A stretch of DNA of 64,000 bases, taken from contig NC_089981.1 of NCBI RefSeq assembly GCF_036417845.1, positions 38,508,668-38,572,667 of the forward strand. The letters run 5' to 3'. Positions 25,130-37,477 of the stretch are shown piece by piece (within the stretch, counting starts at the first letter, position 1; the number at the start of each line of letters is the position of its first letter). A model generated the notes under the pieces. It was not told where the DNA came from. It saw only the letters and a program-made list of their open reading frames with translations, and did not search any database. The position numbers and the translations under genes were made by a program. The stretch is from Apteryx mantelli (lineage: Eukaryota > Chordata > Aves > Apterygiformes > Apterygidae).

Positions 25130-25207
25130 GTTGGTGTGAATCGTCATGGCTCCACCGAAGCCAATACAGCAACGCCTGTTGACTTCAGCCGTGGATCTGG
25201 CCCTCAC
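25130..25207. repeat. Ancient amniote repeat relic, best copy
   Basis: Contains TTGGTGTGAATCGTCATGGC, then CTCC-CGAAGCCAATACAGC, then TTGACTTCAGC, and ends GGATCTGGCCC. It shares its layout with 55124-55193, which starts GGCCAGATCC and carries GGGGTAAATCA and ATTGACTT. I recognise the pattern as an old interspersed sequence of reptiles and birds but cannot name the family. Confidence 0.5.
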
Positions 25208-27759
25208 ACAGAGTATAATATATGCCAGCAATCCCAGGAAGCAAGTCGTATCTTTTTTGATAAAGGTAAATGGTCTGGGAGGACAAATTCTTCTGAATAT
25301 CTTTTGTGGTTATGCTTCTGCTTTAAAGCCTCTACAATTGAGGAAAACTAGACTATAGTTCATTGAGCTGAATTCATGAAAGCAGCGCAAAAGGTGTAGT
25401 TTTGCCTTAGCAAAACACTTGAAGTTTCCCAGGAATCTTTTGACATTTAGCAGGTGTCTCCTTGCAATCATTGCAATAATCTTAACAACCCATGTGCAAC
25501 TAGGCAAAAAAAAGAAAAAAAAAGCTGAAGACTGTCCTAATGATGACCTTGAAGTTCTTGACTAGGTCACAGTGGTAGTGTCATACTGCAGTTTGCACAT
25601 GTTTTTACTTTTTTATACCTATAGGAATCAGCTGCTGCCAAAGTACACACGATACAAACTCGAATCTTGATTATCCAAAGCTCAGCCATAGTCTCTCTTT
25701 CCTATAATACAGTTCTATCCTTGGCATTTATTGCTTACATTGAAAAGTATCTCAGTTATTCAAAACCCTAGTTACTCAGATTCACTAAGTGGACCCATTA
25801 AATCAGTTTGCAATTAATACAGCTGGTGCAAAATTATTTCCCCTCCTATAGCTGTATTGAAGCTATACAAAAGTTCCCTTGAAAGTATCTGAAAAGGAAA
25901 AGACTTAGCTTTACTTTGAATACTTCTGTTGAAAGGAGAAAGGAAGAAGAGAAATCATAGCCCTGACACTCCTGGAACTTTGCATAGGTTTATATGCTCT
26001 TCACAAGAGCAAGAAAGCTGGCCATCTGCCTCTCTGAAATACAGAATTAACTGAAAATCCTGCTTTTCACTAGCACAAAGGTCAAGAAGTAGCTCAAGTA
26101 CAATGAGGTTGGAGAAGTGAGCCAAGTTCCTGAAATGTAATACTAGTTTATATTGCTCTTACTCTTGCAAAGTCACGATTCCCACAGTGGCTGACAGTAG
26201 CACGCTTTCTGGCTTTGAATTTTATTTATTTTGTTTCCACATCATCACCCTTACTGGAGCATCTGAAGCCTGTGCAGAGCCCCAGCTCGTACTCCCTCTA
26301 CCGGCTGCCGGACCGGGGCCAGGTTTCACATGGGCATCTGCCACCACAACCTAGCCATCATCGTTAGATTCGGCATACAGATTTGTGCTGTTAATTCTCA
26401 TTTTGCTGTTTCCTTGCATATCATGAGCATCTCTTCTGATGGGGCCTCTAAGCATGAACATGCATGTGCCAAAGTTGAATATACAGTTTTACAAAGAAAA
26501 CTTAAACATATTAATGTTTGTCAACACAATCAGTCTAGCCAAATAAAAAAATGTGAATTTTCTCATAATTAAGTGAACTTGCCGTATCACATCTGCAAGT
26601 AAATTGTGCTTCTGGTTTGTAAAAATGTATTTGTCTGTTTCAGTTACAGCAATTCCTTCCTGTGAGGAAGAGCAGAATAAAAACCTGTAGGCCCTACCTG
26701 GCTGGGTTTTCCAGGGTAGGGCTCGAAACTTATTCTATTTTCTCTTTTTCCTTCCCCCTCTCTTTTCTTCTTTTTCCTCTGGCAATTTTACATCAGGAGC
26801 AGCACCACAACAGCAGCTCAAGGTGTAAATGTGTTTTTCATACCTCTCTTTGGTTGTATTTTAATCTATCCATGTTTCCTGTCTGATTCTGCTCTGTCAA
26901 GGTGGGATAGAAAGCATAGAGTGCTCTTCAGGCTTTCTACAGCTTTTTGACCAAATGTTTCATTATTTTAAAAGAGCGTATGCCTTCCTTTGCATAGTTA
27001 TACATGTTCTTTACATAGACCATAACCTACATTTGCTCCAAAAAAAACCCACCAGGAAAGCAAACTTTTGCCTACCTTTCCAATTCACCTTTATAATTGG
27101 ACACTTGTTCCAACAGTCAAATCCCAGAATATGCTGCATGACTTTTATAAATTGTATTGTTTTTTAAATTTTCTTTTGTTTTATAAGAATCTTATTGTTT
27201 TACAAATTTAGAGATTTTTCACCTCTTCTAGAGCCACCACACAAACATGTCACAGTTCAGATAAGATTAAAAAAAAATTTTTTTTAATTTTCTGTGAAAA
27301 TGAAGTTATGTGGAGTGCTTAGCCCATGCCATAAGACAGAACAATGCCTTTGCAAAAACCATTAGTCTTTTGTACAGATTTTATTACTGAAAAAAGCTCT
27401 TAGTTTTTGTTCTTGGTAGAGAATCCAACGTTTGTTAGAATTTAAAACAGGAAGCAGCAGCAAGTTCACCTTAATGCAGTCTGAGATATGGGGCAAAAGT
27501 TCAAAAAAAAGTACTAAAAGAATGCTACACTGGGCTCCTTCCTCTTTTCCTTACAAGAAGCATTAAACCTGATCAAATACCTGTTCCTTTTTGTACTGTC
27601 CTGAAGGAGCTCTGCAGCCTTTATGGTCAAAGAGCAAAACAGCTGCAAAATGCAACTCAGGCCCTGCATTCGAACACCCTCACCTTGCTCTCCAGGTGAA
27701 CACAGCCAAAACAATGACAATGTGAGAACAAAGATAAAATTTGAGAAGTGCTCAAGTGG

Positions 27760-28010
27760 TGGTGGGGATCTGCTGCAGCCCCTTGGGAGGGGTTAGCCCA
27801 GAGGCAAGCCCTCATCAAGGCTAACCCAGCAGGAGTTCAGCTTAGGGAGAAGGCAGCCTACAGCTGCTTTTCTGGGGATTTGCGGGGCAGGGAGCTGAGA
27901 CAGCTGTGGGGAATTAATGAGCCCCTGCCCTGCACAGGCTATAAGAGAGGTGGGGGGCTGAGGTTTTTCTTTGACTTGGGGCCCTTTCTGAAGGGTGGTG
28001 GAGTTTCCTT
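27760..28010. mobile_element. Possible old LTR-like fragment
   Basis: A GC-rich island in AT-rich surroundings, with GGGAATTAATGAGCCCC followed by GGCTATAAGAGAGG, which resembles a promoter-bearing LTR. No paired LTR, primer-binding site or retroviral ORF is visible, so this is a weak suggestion. Confidence 0.2.
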
Positions 28011-29315
28011 GAGCATGGTCTGAGGTGGGTTTGCTAGGCTGCTCAGGTGCTTCAGGCCTTATAGGGTCTCATGTGACTTTTAGAATATGCAAATATAGAT
28101 GCAATAGAGGAGAGAAAAGGTGAAAGGTTTTCTGAAAATGTAGAGAGAAGTATTGAATCAGAGGCCAAAAAAAAAGTGTTTGCAGGGTGGAAAGCTGCAG
28201 GGGAGAAGGCTCTGGCATCAATCCTGCCTAAAGCTGGGGAAGTGCTAAAGAAGAGGAAAGCAGAAAGAGATGATATATGACAGGAAAGTGAATTAGGTCT
28301 GTGCAATGCAGGGATATGGGGAAAATTACCATTGGTTTGAATTCTCAGAGAAAAAGCAAAAAATACATGGGCTTATTCTGCCCACATTCATATTGGAAAA
28401 CTCCCTCTCTGGCCTTTACAGCAACTAGAATTGTTGAAGAGGAAATTATTATTGCTTAGAACTTTTTATGGTGCTCCTTAGGGAAAAAAAAAAAGGAAAT
28501 CTCCGCTCTCAAGAGCCCCATTTTATCATCCTGGGAACTCCCCTGGGAAGATCTTAGAGAAACTCTATTTCTTATCATTATTTCTGAAACTTATTTGCAA
28601 TAAAGCAGCAGAGAGGCAATGTGGTCTTCCTTCAGAACTGGGAAGGAAATGGTTAATCTGATCCAGAAGGTTTCCATTGCATGTGTACTACTGAATATGG
28701 CTAATGGATACTCCTCCTGTTAATTTTTTCAGAGCTCTATTTAATGAAGTATCTAAAGACACTGAATTTTGTTAGTACTTTAAATATGAATGAGCTCACT
28801 TCTACTCCCTGACCACCACCCAATCCACACAATGGATAATTCCACAAGATAAACATGAATTTCAATGAATTAGTAGCTTTTGGGATGATCTTTACAGATG
28901 ATATATTATGGGATAGTATAATGAAACTTACAAGAGTACTTTCAGAACAGTTTATTTCAATATGAAAAATACAAACATTTCATTAAAAAATATTTCAGTG
29001 GGGGATCCTGTGATGTTTTGACACTATCAGGCTTAGTTTTCCTTGTTTCCAGAAATGTGCAAAATCAGGCAGCCTGTGCCAGAGATTTTGAAGTCAGTAG
29101 AACTGCATATTTGAGTGGGGTCAGATGCCACCGAGGCTCTGCAGCTAGCCCTGCTGCCATGCGCCTCTGCATACCAGCACCAGTCATCTTTGGAGGCAGG
29201 GAAGGGAGCGCAGACCTCTTCTGTTTTGCAGCATCACCCCTCATTTCCTGCACAGTCCTGGCATTTCTGTAGCTAATGGCTGTGTCAGGCACCTGGCTGA
29301 TCATGCCTTTCTATT

Positions 29316-29340
29316 CTTTTATTTTATTTTATTTTTTTTA
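29316..29340. repeat. TTTTA-rich simple repeat
   Basis: Short run of TTTTA-like units. Confidence 0.85.
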
Positions 29341-31169
29341 GGAAAGCGCTACCACCTGAGGAGCTTTACACTGCTTCTCTGAGAGCTATACAATCCCAGC
29401 CCCATCAGGCCTTCAGGGGGGCTGTTGCTATTTGTGTGCACTATAGATGTAGCCCTCTAGAGTCCTCTATTGAAAAGCTGGGCAATTCATTCATCTCTCC
29501 AGTGACTGTTTCTTTTAAAACAGTCTATCTCAAAGTTTCTTTGAATTCATCCAGCACCACATAATTACACTCTCCTCATTACACGTTAGGAGATTTAGCT
29601 GGGTTGCAGGCCTGAGTGTCTGAACTTAAAATTGCATTAAATAATTGAGCTGTGAAAACTAGATTTGGTGGGAGGTCTCCTCACAGTCACTCCAGATAAT
29701 GTTTATTCTCTTCAAATTTGCCTTTCTCACTGGTGACCGGTCTACACAGGACAGTGTAGGGAACCGATCTGTCTCCCACACAAGCAGTCTTTTTCCTGCT
29801 TTTAAATAATCAGTAACTGTCTGTTTGGGAGAATTTTTTTTTCTTCCAGTTCTATGTATTTTGGATGATTTGCTAACCTATTACAGCTTCCCTCTTTCTT
29901 TTGATTTAGCATCAAGATGTTTCTAAACTCCACTCACGGATAAATCACTTCCTCAAACCCAAACAGTTCATATTACAATAGAATTACTACAGTTTGGGGA
30001 ATTATTGCTGTAGGAAACCATAGTGTTTTCTTTAAAGTAAAGCAAAGACTGTGAACTTCTCCTTGCGGTCAGAAAGGGGATGTACCCTGGATGTCAGAAA
30101 GGCTTCTCTTCTGCTATGCAATGGTGGCATCTAAACTATGGCAGAACTATAATGGGACGGAGTTTTCTTTAACTGTCTAAATTTGGAGGTGGCCTGAGAA
30201 TGCTAACAAAGGAGGACAGTTACCATCAACTGTTCTTTAATTATAGATCTGCTTGTTCACCTTCCCAAATCCTTCAAACCTTCCAAGAGGAAACAGGAGA
30301 CATTTGAACTTGAGCTCCACTGAAAACTTCAAAGGCACTATTTAAGATAGCTTTAAAAAAAGCCAATGAGTTCAATACTTTTTTTTCCCCCTATATGCAA
30401 AGCATTTAACCACTGAAAATACAAGAAGGAAGAAAACAAATCTTCTATAATAGAAGAGGAAGCAGATACGTGGAATTAAAGAAATTGCTACCCTATCCAA
30501 GCTATTCAGTTTTGTTATATCCTTTGGTTCTCACAAGGGTACAAGTTTCCCAGATATCCCTAGGGACTTAGCATACATATTCTCTCATTCTCCCTCTGTT
30601 TTGTTAATTTATGCTGCTGAAATAAACCTTGTGAACATTATGGCTATGTGCTCTCATCTGAGGAATAGTACATCCAAAAACCAAGGCATCTTTTCCTTAC
30701 AAATAAAGTAACTATTTTGTTCAAATATGCTCCTAACCTATTTATTGCATGCATTTATGAAAGACATGGTGTACTGCAAAGTCTTGTTTAAACTTTCACA
30801 ATGTCATAAGGTCAGGTGGGAAATGATTCACGTCCACCGAGAATAATGGAATAAATTTCAACACCTTTGATGGGAGCTGGATTGGGCTGGAGTTGAACCA
30901 AGCAATTATAGCTGAAAAGCTGAAGTTTATGTTACTGACTGATTCAAATCACTGCAATAGCGTGGAGTCTTTAGTGTGTATTCTGCCCAGTAACTTCACT
31001 GAAGCTACAAGAACAAAATTTGGCCTCAAATTAGAGGTAAAAATGATAAATTCAAGTAAAAATTTTTGCAGTTAGCTATTTACATGTCTCCTTTCACTCA
31101 TGTAAAAATTTCAGGTGTCTTGTTGATAGGTTAGAAACTGGTCATTTCTTCTTGCTGTCATTTTAATGG

Positions 31170-31310
31170 TTGTAACGTGTGTAAAGGAACATTTGCAGTT
31201 ACAAACGTTTCGCTCACCGAGTCAGTTTGTCTCTCAGGGCTCTTTGTCCGCGACAGACTCGGGGGACAACATCCATTTCCCGTTGCAAATGCCATTTTAG
31301 CCTATGCACC
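31170..31310. promoter_or_regulatory. Candidate conserved non-coding segment
   Basis: Retains several CpGs (TTTCGCTCACCGAG, TCCGCGACAGACTCGG, CCCGTTGC) in AT-rich, CpG-poor surroundings, with SOX-like ACAAC and octamer-like TTGCAAATGCC. Regulatory status is inferred from composition only. Confidence 0.25.
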
Positions 31311-34300
31311 AGCAAGAGAAGACGACCAAGAGCAGCCACAAAGGAGGGAAGCTCACACTGCTCATCTCCACACTTACTGCTAAGCACAAGGAAAAGGTTT
31401 TAGCTGTAATGCCAAGAGGCCATTCAACTGCATTGTTTTGTGATATCTCATATTGCACTCTTGGATACCGTTTTAAATGTATTTACTTGTCTGCTCCTCT
31501 GATCTCATATTTACTGATGAGGCTGTGAATCAAATAATATGTGACTAATAGTAGTGTGTTGTAGCAGCTTTGCTTTCTAGATTTTTTTCAGCCTGTAATG
31601 TTCTGGATTGGACTAAACCTTCTGAGAGCTGGGGGCGTAACCACATCCTCCATTTCAGACAATTATAAGAAACAGTCAAGCTTTGTCAAACAAATAGCTG
31701 AACTAATACCAGCCCCATTCCAAAAACAGGTCCATGCAAACACCCAAAACAAAGGCACGTGTGGTCAAAAGGATTTTTTTGTTTAACGTTTTGCAGAAGG
31801 TTGTATATCTGTGTAGGGAAGCAAGAAAGAGAAGAAATATCAGGAAGCAAGGCAGGAAATCCAATAGCTCACAAAAGGAGTGGAGTGAAGGAAACAGAGT
31901 GTTTTGGGCTATGTACTGCCATTAAGAAGTATGAGCAGCAATTACTCTCCTGCATTGTTTTATGCTTGTTGTGAGTAAGGAAAACAGATTTTTTACATTC
32001 TTTGAAAACAAATATGATCTCCTCAAGAAACATCATCAGTTTCTTTTCTAAGTGTGTCATGCTGGTGTTACAAGCATGAAGTGGTTTCCAAGAAAAAATA
32101 CTCTGCTGAAGTAAATGGGTGATGGTAGCAGGGCTTGTAGAAACGAATATAAAACCTATATTAAGTGGTGATACAGAGAGTTGGAAATATCACAAAAGGA
32201 CTATAATAGGATCTCAGGATGACAGAGAAATGACCCTCAATGAAAGATAAAATCCATGCTGAGAAAGTGGAGGAAAATGTGCAAGTAAACTGGGAAACAA
32301 TTCATGCTTTGTAACATAGTTATTCAAGATGGGTTAGCTATTTACGTTGCATGCACAACTTTTGTTTTTTATGAACAGACAACTACAGAAGTACCAGCAT
32401 AATCAAAGACCAGAATATTTCGCATGAAGCTTTGGCTAGATTGGACCATAAAAGCTATGATGGGCCAAAGCAAGGATTAAAGAAACTAAAAAATATCTGC
32501 TTCAGATGTAAGTCAAAAGGTCTTGGAGCAAATTGCATGTCATCTGTCTGGAAGAGTAACTGCATTAGACACAGAACCTGGGCACTTTTCTTCCCAGTTA
32601 GTCACCTGCAGAGGCCCAGTGAGGAGACATCATGTCATCCCAGCTCAAATAATGCTAAACATCTGTGTCTCAGTTGGAGAAAATCCCAACACAGCTTACT
32701 TGGCCCTGATCCATGGTACCACACAAACGAATGGCTGGAAGGGTGGCAGAAAATGGACTTCCTAGGAGCCAAAATGAACGGGGCTGCTCTAACAAAGCCT
32801 CAGGAACCTACCCCCACCAGGCATCCCAAGCTACTAACAAGGACTTCCAAAGCTAAATTGCCAATGGCTCATTTTACAGATGTTCAGTGGGATTTCATCT
32901 TGCATATCTTGATCAATGAAAGAAGATAAATGACTCTCTCAAATGCTGTAGAGTTTGCTGCAGAACTTGAATCATCTGTTGGAACAGTGCACATGAGAAG
33001 GAAGCAAGTGTTATAGAAACTGTTTGCCAGAAACCCTCAATGTACAGTTCTCTGCCTCATGCCCTTGAAGGAAAATGACATTCAAATCCGGTTCAAGTAA
33101 TTTACACATAACTGGGAAAGTGAAACAACATTTGTAAAGTGTACAGTGCAAAACATGATGGAAAGAGTTCAATGCAAAGCTGAAAATGGCACCAAAAGAA
33201 ATACTTTTACAACGTGGTAGAGATGAGGGAGATGAAGAAAGAGTGAAAATGTGTATAGTGCGGACATTGGGTACTCAGCACCAGGAGTTTTGCTATGCAG
33301 ATCTCTCGCCCTGGGTCTGCACTACTTGCTAATGCAGACGTCACCACAAGATGCTGATAGGGGCATTGAAATAGCCTTCAAACCACAGAACAACTGAAAA
33401 TTTACCTGGTGTATAACCAAAAGGCTGCAGCAGAATGAATTTTTTATGAGGTTTGGCTTCCGTGAATGATCCCTGTTTTGAGATGAATTAAGAATGCTGG
33501 TGAACTTCTGGAATTTGAACTACACAAAGTTTTTACAAACTCTGCAATCCAAAATGAGTAAAATTCACATTTTCCTCAAGAAAAATCTGATAACAGCCTG
33601 TGGTAAGATGAAAAGATAAAGTCACACAAGAAACTTTTAAAAGAGAAGACGCAGCTTGACTTTATAACCCTAAGAAGACAGTATCAGTAACTCAAATCTC
33701 TTGAATCTTGCAAGGCATCTTATAAAGTTCTGGTCCAAATAAATAAAATGATTTATAGGATACAACTGGGATAATTATCAGCAACAGGATTTCAGCATGT
33801 CTGTATCTGGGGACTGTGGAATTCATGATTGCTAAAAGAATATTAAGTAATGAATGTCTTTAATGAAAAGTATTTCAACAGGAACAGTAATATTTCTCAG
33901 AAGTTAAAAAAAAGACAAATCCCAAAGCCATCTCTTTCAAATTGCTGCAATGAGACTGAGCAAAGAAAAATTCTAAGAATGTTGATAAAAATGTTTTAGG
34001 TTGATATGAAAATCATCACTTACCTACAGTAGTTAAAATGTCACTGCCTGAATGAGTTAATTATTTTTACTTTCTTCCCCTTCCCCTCCTTTTTTTGAGT
34101 GTCATTATTTTAAACTTCGTTGGGATGAAAAGTGAAACTGATAAGGATATAGTCTGTGTATTAAACTAAATTTCATTGAAATTCCCTACAGGAAGGTGGT
34201 TCAACAGTACTCCTACAGCAAGCACATGACACAGCTCAAAACAAAAGCATGTGTAAGCAGTTGTTTTTTTGTCATTAATGCTGTTCTTATGTCGCCTATA

Positions 34301-37144
34301 GCATGGGAACAGTTTTATCCACTGTTGCATCATGGTAGTAGTTTGAGCCCTTGTAAAAGAGGTAGAAGGACAAAAGAATCAGCAGAAAACTTGAGAAAAA
34401 CAGAAAAGCAAAGGATACAGTCAGCACACACACTTGTCCCTGAGATAAGCAAGGAGTGAAGTCTAAATGCTGACAGAAAAGGGACTTGGATCTGGAGTGA
34501 AGGTGTCGTCTTTGGGTCTTAGGGAAATGGAGTCTGTCCACTCTCTTTAGACAGGCAGAATTGTGTCAAAAAATACCTGATGCCCTCATTAGTTTTTTCT
34601 CCTGACAAAAAAGCTCTACAACAACAGTTTGGGGTGGGGAGAGAAGCTGAGAATGGACCTTATCCTTCCAACCAGTTGGGGTGAAGAATGTCTGAAAGTG
34701 GCCAAAAAGAAAAATGTCCTGCCTGGGTGCTAGAAATGAGACATGAGGAAAAAGGCACTCATGGTCTTCAGCCCCAGGGTCTCTCTCCTGCCGGGCAGTT
34801 GGGGTGACACTTTTCTTCCCTGGTGTTTTGTTCCTGAGGCTTGTGAGCTGTGCAGGCTGCCCTTGCACCCTCTCTTTCCTGCCCAGTCAACTCATTTAGC
34901 TCCCACCAGTGCCTTGGAGGGGAAATGTAGGGTTGCGATAGGGTAGCTTGGTATAATCAACCGTATGCCCCCAAAAGACTTTTCCACTCCTGAAAACCAA
35001 TAGACAAAATCTAAATCTCTTCACTGATAGAACCAACCTGCAACAGACACTTTGAATGCTGCAGGAGTTTGGACCTCGTGTGGCTCACAGGACAGTAAGC
35101 AAAATGGAAAACCTGAAATTTTTTGTTTCTTTTTCAGTCTCTTTGTTTGTTCTTTCACAGCCTATTCAGTCGCTCCTGACACAGAGGACATGATACTGCC
35201 AGACTGCTTCCGTTCAGTTCCCATTAGCATTTTTAGTTACTTTTTTGATAGCAAGCAAATTTGGGAACGCAGTTCATAATTTCCTGTATCCTTTTTTTAA
35301 CCTAGGTCCATTCCACGCTCTATGTGACATTATTTAATGTGCATCATTTCAGTATCCTTTACATGGTTTTGATTTAATGGAAAGCAGAGCTCGAAGAATT
35401 TTGACTGTCTTTCTTATTCAAACATTGCTTCCTTCTTTAATAGTATATTACAAAAAGGGTATAAAGGTGGAAGTAATGGAGCATACTTTGGTAGGAAAAT
35501 GCCTTTATGTTCTCACCTTTGTGCGTATGTGAGCAGCACTAAACATATTATTACTGGGCTTACTGAACTCACTTTATGGACTCTTTTTATTTCTCTTTCT
35601 CACAGAATTCTCCCCCTAATGATGAAATATTTTCATTAATTGTTTTTAAATGACCATACTGTTATTCAGTAGATAGCCCATAGTATCAGGATGACTTTGA
35701 ATGGAGTTTGCACCTAACTGTGTTTCTATGTAATGTAATATTTAACTTCACAGATCTTTGGTTAAATTTAGGTCAAATGTTTATTTCAGTGCAGTCTCTT
35801 TTCTCCAGCTGTGCTGTATCTTCACCTAACTCTAGGAAGTGAAGAGTGCAAGGCCAAACCCCATTGAGATTATTGTTTTTGCTTGTCAAGCATTTCTATA
35901 TCTTTGTATTGCTCTATCATCTTCCTGGATGTGAAGAGAAATTTTTAAAATTTAATGCTTAGCTCAAAATTAACTTGCAATGTGGACTCGCCTCAACTTT
36001 GCAAAAGTTCACTTTCAGATTCAGATTAGAAAAATGTATAGCAGCATATTTTTTACATTGATTAAATCAAAACTCAGGATCATTGATCCCGGTCTGAATT
36101 TGCAGTTTTCATTTTAGAACTACTTCATCAAAATAACAAACACTTAAAAAGCAAATAAAATCAGAACATAGCAGCCACCTTAAATCAGTGAATCACTACA
36201 GGTTTTGTACGGACAACATGGCTGAGCTTTTTTCCCAAGTAGTTAAAATATATTTATCCTACAACTAAGAGTTTCTGTAGAAAACTTAGCTAAAGAAAAG
36301 CATATGATAAAGATTCCTCTCTCCAGTGCTGAACTTTCATATATCACAAGTTCAATCAACACCACAAACTCAGGTTTCACAACATATTCTGGGTGCTATT
36401 CTAGAAGAGGATTCATCAACTGGTAAACAGATTTACATTACTAAACCCTGGCTCTTCCAAGATTCACTTAACTTAATGACAAGATCAGGTGTCTTGGTGT
36501 TTTAATTAAACAAATTCAGGAATACTCTAGTAATGTGTAGGTCTACTGAAATGTTCAAAGCAACTTACAATTTTTAGTTACCCGAATGTCATGGGAGAAA
36601 GTATAACTGATATTGACTGATCATAAAATAAAAATTAATGTATGCAAGTTACAAAATAAGTGAGTTTTGCGATTTCTGTATTCCATAAAAATAGGAATGT
36701 AGTCTTTTAGGAGGAACTGCCAAAAAAGCTGTGAAAGTGCTATGCTTTCTCTCAGCGCACAAAGCTGTTAAGTGTAAAATGTTCATATGATTTGGGAGGA
36801 CAGGTTCACTGAGAGAATACCCTAAGGTGAGTTAGAATGAAAATAATAATAATTAAAATGTTTTTTTTTAGGAAAGAAAATCATTAAAGGTCATCATTGA
36901 CAAAATTATTACACCAAACTAATTTACATTTGAATGTGCCTTAGTTTATCTCACATCTCCTTTACCACAAGTAATAATTCTAAAATAGCTAAAAGTCAGT
37001 CATGCGACTTCCAATTATATTATACAGTGTATAAGAAATGTCCACATTTATGCCTGTCATACAATCACAGCTGTTAGTCTTTTTTAGAAGTACTTTGAGG
37101 ACCCTTGCTCACTTCTGGTCTCCATGCCAGCTCCCCCATTGCCC

Positions 37145-37477
37145 CTAGTGCCCTCTCCTTCTTCTCTGGTTCTTGCTCGGAGGCTTCAGGAGACTCTCTC
37201 GGTATTTCGCATTTGTGTGGAAAAGTCGGACCATTTCATGGTCTTTGTTATCCAACACTCTGGGCAGAAAGAGAGACGACTTCTGTGTCCTGCGAGTTTT
37301 AAAACCCCGCCTGGGTCGTCCTTTGCCGTTGACTGAGACGTACCAGAGTCTCTCTGCGCTGGCTTTACGTTTGGTGTTGGCTCCGTTGGGCACAGTCTGG
37401 TACAGACGGGATGCGTAAGTGTTATAACCCAACTCATGGATCCTTTCCACAAACTCACACTCTGCATTATAATTTTC
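37145..37477 (-). CDS. FGF3: FGF3 coding exon 3 and stop codon
   Basis: Residues 114-223 and TAG (37145-37147). The acceptor is TGTTTGCTTTACAG, with AG at 37478-37479; phase 0. It encodes [39 protein letters not shown] and FLPRVLD, then a lineage-variable tail. The open frame extends upstream into the intron, but the splice signal and family alignment set the boundary. Confidence 0.97.
   Translation of the reverse strand, partial: ENYNAECEFVERIHELGYNTYASRLYQTVPNGANTKRKASAERLWYVSVNGKGRPRRGFKTRRTQKSSLFLPRVLDNKDHEMVRLFHTNAKYRESLLKPPSKNQRRRRGH

Larger units (their letters stand above)
19593..37144. other. Intergenic FGF4-FGF3 spacer, right part
   Basis: AT-rich, no supported gene. Besides the 80-bp repeat it contains a 29-bp minisatellite (21819-21906), old repeat relics (22011-22073, 25130-25207), a TTTTA run (29316-29340), a possible LTR-like GC-rich block (27760-28010), a CpG-bearing segment (31170-31310) and an unrecognised 165-codon ORF (32432-32929). 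The last 2 kb before the FGF3 stop must include its 3' UTR, but no polyadenylation signal could be chosen with confidence. Confidence 0.5.
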
